This document shows positions 1 through 7,009 of a stretch of DNA of 64,000 bases, in pieces (positions within the stretch are counted from its first letter, which is position 1; each line of letters starts with the position of its first letter). Made by a program: the position numbers and the translations under genes. Origin of the DNA: Weissella paramesenteroides ATCC 33313 (GTDB taxonomy: Bacteria > Bacillota > Bacilli > Lactobacillales > Lactobacillaceae); assembly GCF_000160575.1 (NCBI RefSeq), contig NZ_GG697129.1, positions 232,006 to 296,005 on the forward strand, read 5' to 3'. The notes beneath the pieces are model-generated. The model searched no databases. It was not told the origin of the DNA and saw only the letters and a program-made list of their open reading frames with translations.

Positions 1-27
1 TGAGGCATTCCACCTCAGCCGCTTTTT
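1..27 (+). terminator. Terminator hairpin cut by the left window edge
   Basis: TGAGG (1-5) can pair with CCTCA (13-17). The right arm continues with GCCGC into five T residues, so a longer arm probably lies outside the window. The gene it serves is not visible. The same terminator-then-CTAAAAAT layout occurs at other copies of the repeat family. Confidence 0.45.
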
Positions 28-127
28 GCTAAAAATGTATTTATCGCAATCCTGTAATCTTATAATTTTGATAGCGCAAATCACGTTACACACCGGCTTC
101 AAAACAACTTTTGTCTCGCTCTTTTTG
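28..127 (+). repeat. Degenerate right half of the interspersed palindromic repeat
   Basis: It starts with the GCTAAAAATGTATT tail seen after terminators elsewhere in the window. It then skips the left arm and central part and resumes at GCGCAAATCACGTTACA, followed by the GGCTTC and CTTTTGTCTCGCTCT block shared with the copies at 6392, 37118 and 49897. It ends three bases before the nadE stop codon. It looks like an internally deleted copy of about half length. Confidence 0.7.
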
Positions 128-129
128 TT

Positions 130-954
130 TTATCGCCACCACTGATCAAATACGGTCACTGGTTGACGACGCTTATGTTCTGTTGATGTGTATAGCCGTT
201 CAATTTGCAATGCATCTGCTTCAGAAACTTCCTTACCTTCCAAGTAATCATCAATTGCATCATAAGTCACACCTAAAGCAACTTCATCTGGTTGTCCTGG
301 ACGATCTTCTTCCAAATCAGCCGTAGGTACTTTCTCATAGAAAGTAGCTGGTGCACCAAGATATGCCAATAATTGGCGACCCTGTCGTTTATTCAATCGA
401 TACAATGGCGTGATATCAGCCGCACCGTCCCCGAACTTTGTGTAAAAACCAGCTAAGGCCTCAGCTGCATGGTCAGTCCCGATGACAACACCTTTATAAG
501 CAGCAGCCACACCATATTGCGCAATCATTCGTTCGCGAGCTTTAATATTTCCTTTATTGAAATCAGTTACAGGCACACCTGCAGCTTCTAACTCATGAAC
601 AACGCCAAGAACAGATTCTTCAATATTCACAGTCACTGTTTTATCAGCTTCTTGCCATTTGATTGCTGCCAACGCATCTGATTCATCAGCTTGTTCATTG
701 TATGGTAAACGCATAGCAATAAATTGATACTCGCCATCCCCAGTCTCTTCACGCAACTGTTCAACCGCAAATTGCGCCAGTTTACCTGCTAATGTCGAAT
801 CTTGTCCGCCCGAAATACCTAAAACAAGTGTCTTTAACCCTGTCTGCTTAAGATAGTCTTTTAACAGTGTGATTGACCGTTTGATTTCAGTCGCCGGATC
901 AATTGTTGGTTGAACACCTAATGTTTCAATAATTTCTGCTTGTAATGGTCGCAT
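130..954 (-). CDS. nadE: NH3-dependent NAD+ synthetase NadE
   Basis: Last step of NAD+ synthesis in the cytoplasm: amidates nicotinate adenine dinucleotide using ammonia and ATP. The 274 residues match the short ammonia-dependent class; there is no N-terminal glutaminase domain. The PP-loop SGGQDS lies at about residues 48-53, and GTDHAAEA with the following [11 protein letters not shown] stretch is typical of the NAD-binding half. The ATG follows AGGAGG at normal spacing. It lies 33 bases downstream of pncB in the same direction, so the two form a niacin salvage operon feeding nicotinate to NAD+. The 3' end abuts a degenerate repeat. Confidence 0.96.
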   Translation of the reverse strand: MRPLQAEIIETLGVQPTIDPATEIKRSITLLKDYLKQTGLKTLVLGISGGQDSTLAGKLAQFAVEQLREETGDGEYQFIAMRLPYNEQADESDALAAIKWQEADKTVTVNIEESVLGVVHELEAAGVPVTDFNKGNIKARERMIAQYGVAAAYKGVVIGTDHAAEALAGFYTKFGDGAADITPLYRLNKRQGRQLLAYLGAPATFYEKVPTADLEEDRPGQPDEVALGVTYDAIDDYLEGKEVSEADALQIERLYTSTEHKRRQPVTVFDQWWR

Positions 955-987
955 GACAGATTCCTCCTATAACTTGATAGCTTATTT

Positions 988-2466
988 CTATTCTTCCGTT
1001 TGATCAATGTGATCAACATACTCTCGAGTTGCTTTGATCAAATTAACCTTATGATCCCAAGCCGCTTGTGATAAGTCAACTGGATATTCTTGTGGATTCA
1101 AATCACGACGGTATTCTGAATATAATGAATCGATATGTCGTTTTGCATATTCACGCACATCATCTAGCGCTGGCAAATCATAAACTAATTCACCATTAAC
1201 AAACACATCCTGTAAAACAGGTCGTGCAGTATAATCAACCACCGTCTTATTCAGATATGTGTAGCTGGGGTGGAACATATATAATCCGTTAGGCAAATTC
1301 TGAGGATTCTCATCCCACAAAGCCACGTAATCACCTTGTGACTTACCATCAGAATTACGTGTAATGCGCCACACTTGCTTTTGACCTGGTGTTGAAATTT
1401 TCTCAGCCGTACCGGAAATTTTGATTGTATCAGTCATGTTACCATTTTCATCTTCAATGGAAACAACCTTGTAAACACCACCCAAAGCTGCTTGGTCATA
1501 TGCCGTAATTAATTTCGTACCAATACCCCAAGTATCAATCTTTGCATCTTGGAATTTCAAACTTTTGATTGTTGATTCGTCTAAATCATTTGATGCCACA
1601 ATCGAAGCATCCTTGAATCCTGCCTCGTCAAGCATCTTACGCACACCCTTTGAGACATAAGCCAAATCACCTGAATCAATGCGGACACCAATAAAGTTGA
1701 TTTTATCACCCATCTCCTTAGCAACCCGAATCGCTGCAGGAACACCTGAACGCAACGTATCATACGTATCAACTAAGAACACAACATCATGATGTGTTTC
1801 AGCATATGCTTTAAATGCATCATAATCATTCCGATAGACTTGTACTAAGCTATGTGCATGAGTCCCAGAGATTGGAATGCCAAATAACTTACCCGCACGC
1901 ACATTTGAAGTTGCGTTGAAACCACCAATGTAGGCAGCACGAGTTCCCCAGATAGCCGCATCCATTTCCTGCGCACGACGTGAACCAAACTCCATTAAGG
2001 TTTGATTGCCAACCACTGAACGAATTCGTGATGCTTTCGTTGCAATCAAAGTTTGATAATTAACAATATTTAATAGCGGCGTTTCAATTAATTGGGCATC
2101 AAATACAGTTGCTTCAACTTGAACAATCGGTTCATTATTAAAAACAATATCCCCTTCATGCGGCATACGTACCGTGCCCTTAAACCGCCAATCTTTCAAA
2201 TAATCTAAAAACTCTTCGTTAAATTCACCTGTTGAACGTAAATATGCGAGGTCACTTTCAGAAAAATGTAGATCACTTAAGAAGTTGACCAATCTTTCCA
2301 AACCTGCAAAAACAGCGTAACCATTTTTGAAAGGCATTTTACGGAAATACATCTCGTAAACTGCTTTACGCTCATGAATACCCTTCATAAAATATGTTTG
2401 CATCATTGATAATTGGTATGCATCAGTGTGTAGTGCCAAGCTATCATCTGGATATGCTAAAGACAT
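988..2466 (-). CDS. pncB: Nicotinate phosphoribosyltransferase PncB
   Basis: Joins nicotinate to PRPP to give nicotinate mononucleotide, with ATP hydrolysis; entry point of the Preiss-Handler salvage route. The 492-residue length is normal for the Gram-positive form. TDAYQLSMMQTYF opens the N-terminal substrate domain, and GTHAHS (201-206) carries the histidine that is phosphorylated in this family. AAGGAG sits seven bases before the ATG. It is the first gene of a pncB-nadE unit, divergent from the DUF1275 gene. A promoter is not clear: TTTACA and TAAAAT upstream are only 15 bases apart. Confidence 0.96.
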   Translation of the reverse strand: MSLAYPDDSLALHTDAYQLSMMQTYFMKGIHERKAVYEMYFRKMPFKNGYAVFAGLERLVNFLSDLHFSESDLAYLRSTGEFNEEFLDYLKDWRFKGTVRMPHEGDIVFNNEPIVQVEATVFDAQLIETPLLNIVNYQTLIATKASRIRSVVGNQTLMEFGSRRAQEMDAAIWGTRAAYIGGFNATSNVRAGKLFGIPISGTHAHSLVQVYRNDYDAFKAYAETHHDVVFLVDTYDTLRSGVPAAIRVAKEMGDKINFIGVRIDSGDLAYVSKGVRKMLDEAGFKDASIVASNDLDESTIKSLKFQDAKIDTWGIGTKLITAYDQAALGGVYKVVSIEDENGNMTDTIKISGTAEKISTPGQKQVWRITRNSDGKSQGDYVALWDENPQNLPNGLYMFHPSYTYLNKTVVDYTARPVLQDVFVNGELVYDLPALDDVREYAKRHIDSLYSEYRRDLNPQEYPVDLSQAAWDHKVNLIKATREYVDHIDQTEE

Positions 2467-2541
2467 AACAAATAACTCCTTGTTTTATTTATTAACTAGT
2501 ATTTTACCACAAAAACAAGGGTGTAAAGTCAGTCCTGTTTA

Positions 2542-2566
2542 TCTCGCTAGTGGTATACTAGTGAGA
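2542..2566. promoter_or_regulatory. Inverted repeat over the -10 of the DUF1275 gene
   Basis: TCTCGCTAGT (2542-2551) and ACTAGTGAGA (2557-2566) are inverted copies with one mismatch around a five-base centre. The centre and right arm contain TATACT (2554-2559), a good -10 for the gene starting at 2602. The position suggests an operator; no regulator is identified, and it could also act on the divergent pncB side. Confidence 0.55.
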
Positions 2567-2601
2567 TGTTTTCATCAAAAAATATGGAAGGAACTCAGAT
2601 C

Positions 2602-3303
2602 ATGACCAATCAGCAGTACCCCGTTAAAGAATCACGACGCACCGGTATGTTGCTAGCGGCAACGGCCGGATTTATTGATTCCTATACTTTTTCAGCTCAC
2701 GACATGCGTTTTGCTAGTTTTCAGAGTGGTAATTTACTACAGGTTGGTTTAAACATTGCTGGTGGCAAGTGGCTACATGCAACAATTTATTTCTGGCCAA
2801 TTTTTGCCTTCCTACTGGGCTCAGCATTTAATCAAGTTTTAAAAGCTTATACCAATAAATCACTGCGGTCTCATACATTATCTGCATTAATTGTTGAATT
2901 TTTTGGTCTCTTATTAGTCGCTAGTTTAGAACTACAATCCGTTTCAGCCAACATTATTCTGCCATTATTAGCATTTTTTATGGCCATTCAAGCAGATACA
3001 TTCAATAAAATTCACGGTATGGCCTATATGACCATTCTGAGTACTGGTAACTTACGGACATTTAGTAGTGGTTTAACGAATTGGCTGATTTATCATGATG
3101 AAATGGCCTTTCGCCGTGCAATTCGTGTCGGACCAGTCATCCTAGCATTTTTCTTTTCAGCGATTTTGGCTTACTTTGCCATTCATTTCTTACACCAAGC
3201 AGCACTTTTTGTTGCCCCACTATTTTTACTTGGTGTAATTATTTTGGTCAATCATGAAGAAAAATTTCAAAAAGGTATTGACACATCAAATAACATCCAC
3301 TAA
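2602..3303 (+). CDS. DUF1275 (YoaK-type) membrane protein
   Basis: Integral membrane protein of unknown function, 233 residues from this start. About six or seven hydrophobic segments are visible, and the phrases GFIDSYTF near the N-terminus and SFQSGNLLQVGLNIAG are typical of the family. An in-frame ATG exists at 2566, but GGAAGGAA (2586-2593) lies eight bases before the ATG at 2602, so the shorter form is preferred. The upstream inverted repeat over its -10 suggests repression. It sits opposite pncB; a link to niacin metabolism would be speculation. Its last codons hold the promoter of the next transcription unit. Confidence 0.85.
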   Translation: MTNQQYPVKESRRTGMLLAATAGFIDSYTFSAHDMRFASFQSGNLLQVGLNIAGGKWLHATIYFWPIFAFLLGSAFNQVLKAYTNKSLRSHTLSALIVEFFGLLLVASLELQSVSANIILPLLAFFMAIQADTFNKIHGMAYMTILSTGNLRTFSSGLTNWLIYHDEMAFRRAIRVGPVILAFFFSAILAYFAIHFLHQAALFVAPLFLLGVIILVNHEEKFQKGIDTSNNIH

Positions 3304-3306
3304 AAT
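3278..3306 (+). promoter_or_regulatory. Sigma-A promoter of the metQNI T-box transcript
   Basis: TTGACA (3278-3283), a 17-base spacer and TAAAAT (3301-3306). The -35 is a perfect consensus and the -10 has one mismatch. It overlaps the last codons and stop of the DUF1275 gene, so RNA should begin near 3313, just before the T-box. Confidence 0.8.
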
Positions 3307-3329
3307 ACGGTTTAGTATTTCAGAAAAAT

Positions 3330-3637
3330 AAACAAGTTGATCAGGAAAGTAAATTAACTGTGATTCGCCTAGAGAGACAACATTTGGTGGAAGTTGTTCG
3401 AAGACACATTAATTGAAAATGGCCTGTGATTGGCATTAATGAGTAGCAAGTCTATAAATTAATGACGGAATGGTCTACGTTAACAGACACACGAATCGGC
3501 AAAGCATCATTTCGCTCACTGCCCGCTCGTTGCTAAGGTCTTAATCAGTAATGATTAAGGTGAAGTAGAATGGTAACACGAGACTCGTTTCTATTAGATT
3601 ATGTCAATAATCGAGATAGGGACGAGTCTTTTTTTAT
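3330..3637 (+). promoter_or_regulatory. T-box leader, methionine-type, controlling metQNI
   Basis: Senses uncharged tRNA and lets transcription pass into metQNI. Stem I: AATTAA near 3352 pairs with TTAATT (3409-3414) and CAGG near 3342 with CCTG (3423-3426), enclosing AAAGTA on one side and GAAAATGG on the other. The ATG at 3419-3421 is the best specifier codon, matching a methionine transporter. The distal arm has AGAGA and GGTGG loop elements. TGGT (3571-3574) could pair with an ACCA tRNA end. A terminator with ACTCGT and ACGAGT arms and seven T residues ends at 3635. The alternative in-loop codon AAT (Asn) fits the context less well. Confidence 0.9.
3582..3637 (+). terminator. T-box-controlled intrinsic terminator
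   Basis: GACTCGT (3582-3588) is matched by ACGAGTC (3622-3628), followed by a run of T residues. Its left arm overlaps the region just after the TGGT-containing antiterminator, so the two folds are mutually exclusive as expected for a T-box. Confidence 0.88.
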
Positions 3638-3698
3638 TCCTATTTTTCTGAAATACAATCAAATCAGGTATTAGTAATTAATAAGGAGAATTAGGACT

Positions 3699-4529
3699 AT
3701 GAATAAAGGGTTAAAGATTGGTGCCGTATTAGCAGTTAGTGCATTTGCAGCTGGAACGATTGCCCCAGTTACTGCAAACGCTGCTTCAAAGAAGACTGTG
3801 ACTGTTGGTATTGTTGGTACAAGTGATAAGAAACTTTGGGATCAAATCAACAAAACAACACAGAAGAAATACAATTTAACAGTGAAGACAAAGGTTTTCA
3901 CCGACTACAACCAACCAAACAAGGCAGTAGCTGATGGTTCACTTGATTTGAATGCTTTCCAGCACGTTGACTTCTTAAGCAACTGGAACAAGTCAAACGG
4001 TCACAAGGTTAAGGCTATTGGTAAGACATTTATCACCCCTATTCGTCTTTACTCAGAGAAGCATAAAGATGTCAAAGACTTCAAGAAGGGTGACACAATT
4101 GCTGTTCCTAACGATGCCACTAATGAAGGTCGTGCATTGACTTTGCTACAATCAGCTGGTTTGATTAAATTGAAGAGTGGTGTGTCTGCACCAACGCTTA
4201 AGGACATTAAGACCAACAAGCTCAACTTGAACTTTAAAGAAGTTGCTGCTGACCAAGGTCCATCAGCATTGAAGTCTACTGATGGTGCTGTTATTAATAC
4301 TAACTATGCACAAGAAGCTAACCTTAAGTTGAGTTCAGCAATTTATGTTGAACCTGTTAACAAGGATTCAAAGCAATGGATCAACGTCATTGCTGCTCGC
4401 AAGAGTGATGCCAACAAGAAGGCCTACAAGGAAGTTGTTAAAGCTTACCAAAGCAAGCAAACAAAGCAATACTTGAAGGACACTTGGGGTAAGGCTGAGA
4501 TTCCAGCATGGGATATCAAATTAAAGTAA
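3699..4529 (+). CDS. metQ: MetQ-type methionine-binding protein without lipobox
   Basis: NlpA/MetQ-family solute-binding protein of 276 residues delivering methionine, perhaps D-methionine too, to MetNI. The ATG follows AAGGAGAA. The N-terminus is a classical signal peptide with a hydrophobic stretch at about 6-25, then ANA-ASKK, a signal peptidase I-like site. There is no cysteine for lipid attachment, unlike most Gram-positive MetQ proteins. The mature part carries the family phrases LNAFQHVDF and VPNDATNEGRALTLLQ. First gene after the T-box. How it stays at the cell surface is unclear. Confidence 0.9.
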   Translation: MNKGLKIGAVLAVSAFAAGTIAPVTANAASKKTVTVGIVGTSDKKLWDQINKTTQKKYNLTVKTKVFTDYNQPNKAVADGSLDLNAFQHVDFLSNWNKSNGHKVKAIGKTFITPIRLYSEKHKDVKDFKKGDTIAVPNDATNEGRALTLLQSAGLIKLKSGVSAPTLKDIKTNKLNLNFKEVAADQGPSALKSTDGAVINTNYAQEANLKLSSAIYVEPVNKDSKQWINVIAARKSDANKKAYKEVVKAYQSKQTKQYLKDTWGKAEIPAWDIKLK

Positions 4530-4546
4530 TTTAAATATAGCCATCC

Positions 4547-4573
4547 AGGCTGAGGTGCAAAATGTCTCAGCCT
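4547..4573 (+). other. Intercistronic hairpin between metQ and metN
   Basis: AGGCTGAG (4547-4554) and CTCAGCCT (4566-4573) form an eight-base perfect stem with an eleven-base loop. No T run follows, so it is not a normal terminator. It may stabilise the metQ part of the RNA and raise binding protein output over MetNI. Confidence 0.65.
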
Positions 4574-4600
4574 GATACATATCAAGAGTAGGAGAAGAAT

Positions 4601-5647
4601 ATGGCTGTCATTTCATTAAAAAATATCAATGTCACTTTTAAACAAAAAAAGCGTGAAATCGTTGCGGTTCAAAACGAAACGATTGAAATTGAGAAAGGTG
4701 ATATTTACGGTATTGTTGGGTACTCAGGTGCTGGTAAATCAACATTAGTGCGGACAATCAATTTATTGCAACGCCCCACAAGTGGTTCAGTAACTGTTAA
4801 TGGTACCGACATGTTGCAATTATCACCTAAGGAATTGCGTGACCAACGTAAAAAAATCGGTATGATTTTTCAACACTTCAATCTAATGAGCGAGTTAACC
4901 ATCTTTGGTAACGTTGCACAACCCTTAAAGCATTCCAACTTATCAAAGTCTGAGAAAAAAGCAAAGGTCAATAAGCTACTTGGTTTAGTTGGCCTTGCAG
5001 ATCGTGCAGAAAACTTTCCCAGTCAATTATCTGGTGGACAAAAGCAACGTGTTGCCATTGCCCGTGCCCTGGCGAATGATCCTGAAATTTTAATTTCTGA
5101 CGAAGCAACGTCTGCCCTAGATCCAAGAACAACTAATCAAATCTTGAGCTTATTAAAAAAATTAAATCAAGAATTGGGTCTAACCATTGTCTTAATTACG
5201 CATGAAATGCAAGCCATCAAAGAGATTGCCCATAAGGTTGCGGTTATGGAAGATGGTAAAATTATCGAACGCGGATCATTGCTGGAGATTTTTACAAATC
5301 CACAACAACAATTAACTAAAGACTTTATCAATACTGCAACTAACTTGGATGAAGCAATCGTTAAAGTTAATGAGTTACTAGAGACACAACCATTGACCGC
5401 TGATGAGGAACTTATTCAGATTAGCTATGTTGGTGCTGATACTGCCCAACCACTACTATCAACTATATTTGCTGATTTTGGTGTCACAACAAACATTCTT
5501 TACTCAAATATGGAAATATTGACACAAACCCCAGTCGGCATTGCTATCGCTATTTTTAAGGGAACTGAGTCACAACGTGCAACTGCCAAAGCAAGTTTTA
5601 CAGATCATGGAGTTGCAATTACTGAATTACAAGGAGGTGCCCACTAA
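4601..5647 (+). CDS. metN: Methionine ABC transporter ATPase MetN
   Basis: ATP-hydrolysing subunit of the methionine importer, 348 residues. Walker [10 protein letters not shown] at about 40-48, Q-loop around FQHFNL, signature LSGGQ (143-147), Walker B ILISDEA (163-169) and switch histidine in LITHE. The last 80 or so residues form the ACT-like NIL domain, which in this family binds methionine and inhibits transport when internal methionine is high. ATG follows AGTAGGAGAAG. Ends one base into metI, consistent with translational coupling. Regulated by the upstream T-box. Confidence 0.96.
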   Translation: MAVISLKNINVTFKQKKREIVAVQNETIEIEKGDIYGIVGYSGAGKSTLVRTINLLQRPTSGSVTVNGTDMLQLSPKELRDQRKKIGMIFQHFNLMSELTIFGNVAQPLKHSNLSKSEKKAKVNKLLGLVGLADRAENFPSQLSGGQKQRVAIARALANDPEILISDEATSALDPRTTNQILSLLKKLNQELGLTIVLITHEMQAIKEIAHKVAVMEDGKIIERGSLLEIFTNPQQQLTKDFINTATNLDEAIVKVNELLETQPLTADEELIQISYVGADTAQPLLSTIFADFGVTTNILYSNMEILTQTPVGIAIAIFKGTESQRATAKASFTDHGVAITELQGGAH

Positions 5648-6342
5648 TGATTGAATGGATCAAAGAATACATGCCAAATGCCTATGGACTAGGTTGGTCA
5701 GGTGACTATGGCTGGGGCATTGCAATTTGGCAAACCATATACATGACGGCTGGTGCTGCTATAATCGGTGGTATCATTGGTCTCTTATTTGGTATCGGCC
5801 TTGTATTAACAGCTGATGATGGCATTGCTCCTAATCGAACGACCTTCCAAATTCTAGACAAGGTTGTCTCAGTTGGTCGTGCTATTCCATTTATCATCAT
5901 GGTGGTAGCATTTTCACCATTAACCCAGTTGATTGTTGGAACGACTATCGGAACAACGGCTGCCCTTGTTCCCTTATCACTCGGTGTTTTTCCCTTCTTT
6001 GCTCGTCAGGTACAAGTTGCCTTACTTGGTGTCGATAGTGGAAAAGTTGAAGCCGCTCGTTCTTTCGGTGCAACAAACTGGGACATTATTTCAGACGTCT
6101 ATCTACGAGAAGGTCGTGCTGAATTGATTCGTGTTTCAACGGTTACCCTCATTAGTTTGGTAGGCTTAACTGCCATGGCTGGTGCCATCGGTGCTGGTGG
6201 ACTTGGTACAACAGCTATTGTTACTGGTTACCAACGTTTCCAGAATGATGTGATGTGGTTAGCAACAGTTATTATCTTGCTATTTATCGTTCTTATCCAA
6301 TTTGTGGGTGATTTGTTAGCTAAACACGCTCGTCATAATTAA
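5647..6342 (+). CDS. metI: Methionine ABC transporter permease MetI
   Basis: Membrane channel subunit of the MetNIQ importer, 231 residues with about five or six transmembrane helices. The coupling-helix region EAARSFGATNWDII near residue 138 is the EAA-like motif that contacts MetN. Its ATG overlaps the metN stop by one base, preceded by AAGGAGG within metN. It is the last gene of the operon and is followed by a strong terminator at 6351. Confidence 0.96.
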   Translation: MIEWIKEYMPNAYGLGWSGDYGWGIAIWQTIYMTAGAAIIGGIIGLLFGIGLVLTADDGIAPNRTTFQILDKVVSVGRAIPFIIMVVAFSPLTQLIVGTTIGTTAALVPLSLGVFPFFARQVQVALLGVDSGKVEAARSFGATNWDIISDVYLREGRAELIRVSTVTLISLVGLTAMAGAIGAGGLGTTAIVTGYQRFQNDVMWLATVIILLFIVLIQFVGDLLAKHARHN

Positions 6343-6350
6343 TGTATTTT

Positions 6351-6390
6351 AAAAAAAGTTGGGACAATTTCTTTTGTCCCAACTTTTTTT
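6351..6390 (+). terminator. Intrinsic terminator after metI
   Basis: AGTTGGGACAA and TTGTCCCAACT form an eleven-base stem with a six-base loop, flanked by seven A and eight T residues, so it can work in both directions. It is fused directly to the palindromic repeat starting at 6392. Confidence 0.92.
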
Positions 6391-6391
6391 T

Positions 6392-6569
6392 CTAAAAATA
6401 CATTAATTATCAGCTTGAAATTTTAATAGCATAAACGCGTTCCAAAAGTCTGAAGCCTCAATGTAACACAATTTACGCCATTCCTGTCCTTCGCTTTGCT
6501 TCGGCCAAAAATGACGCAAACTACGTTACATACCGGCTTCAAAACGACTTTTGTCTCGCTCTCTTTTTT
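6392..6569 (+). repeat. Interspersed palindromic repeat, copy A
   Basis: About 178 bases, starting with CTAAAAATACATT right after the terminator T run and ending GTCTCGCTCTC. The middle is a long imperfect inverted repeat: GAAGCC, TGTAAC and TTTACG on the left answer CGCAAA, GTTACA and GGCTTC on the right, around a 25-30 base loop. It closely resembles the copies at 37118-37289 and 49897-50069. No credible gene lies inside. Confidence 0.9.
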
Positions 6570-6581
6570 ATATTTTAAAAA

Positions 6582-6797
6582 TCAAATCGCATAATAATTT
6601 TTTCCAGGTTTACGTGTTTTCTCGACGATGACAAAGTTACCAACTTGTTGTCGGATACGCACTGTATCACCTAAATTTAAATCAATACCCCGATACTGGA
6701 AATGACGACCGTTAATAAAAAGTCGATCCAACGTGAAGTTACTTGGTGTTAGATGTATCGTCATGCCAGTTGTATTCACGTTACGTTTTTGTTGCAT
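6582..6797 (-). CDS. Small hypothetical protein, 71 residues
   Basis: Not recognised. The chosen ATG lies six bases after GGGGGGA and downstream of a good promoter (6828-6856), so the longer in-frame start at 6860 is rejected because it lies upstream of that promoter. The protein is basic and looks beta-rich, with LDRLFINGRHFQYRGIDLNL followed by GDTVRIRQQ and a lysine-rich end; there are no membrane segments or cysteines. This could be a small OB- or SH3-like fold, but no function is proposed. Monocistronic, facing the P-type ATPase promoter. Confidence 0.65.
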   Translation of the reverse strand: MQQKRNVNTTGMTIHLTPSNFTLDRLFINGRHFQYRGIDLNLGDTVRIRQQVGNFVIVEKTRKPGKNYYAI

Positions 6798-6827
6798 TTT
6801 TCGTCCCCCCGAACTGATCTTTCTCTT

Positions 6828-6856
6828 AGTATATACTAGCATCGTCAGCTCGTAAA
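6828..6856 (-). promoter_or_regulatory. Promoter of the 71-residue gene
   Basis: On the minus strand TTTACG (6851-6856), 17 bases, TATACT (6828-6833). Both boxes are close to sigma-A consensus and RNA would start about 25 bases before the chosen ATG. Confidence 0.65.
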
Positions 6857-6915
6857 TCATTTATCATCTACCTTGTTCATTTTTGCACAAATTACATCAT
6901 TCTGCAAACTTATCA

Positions 6916-6945
6916 TTAACCTTAACCCCATTTTGGAATTATAAT
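6916..6945 (+). promoter_or_regulatory. Likely promoter of the P-type ATPase gene
   Basis: Perfect TATAAT at 6940-6945 with a weak TTAACC at 6916-6921, 18 bases upstream. The start codon is about 65 bases downstream. The weak -35 suggests need for an activator or low basal expression. Confidence 0.5.
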
Positions 6946-7009
6946 AAACGTGAAAGCGTATACCATCTATTAATTTTGTTCAGTTATTTTTACTAAGAAG
7001 GTGAAAGAT

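Noticed and set aside
4547-4573. Hairpin after metQ as a terminator
   Set aside because: No T run follows, and metN and metI clearly belong to the same operon.
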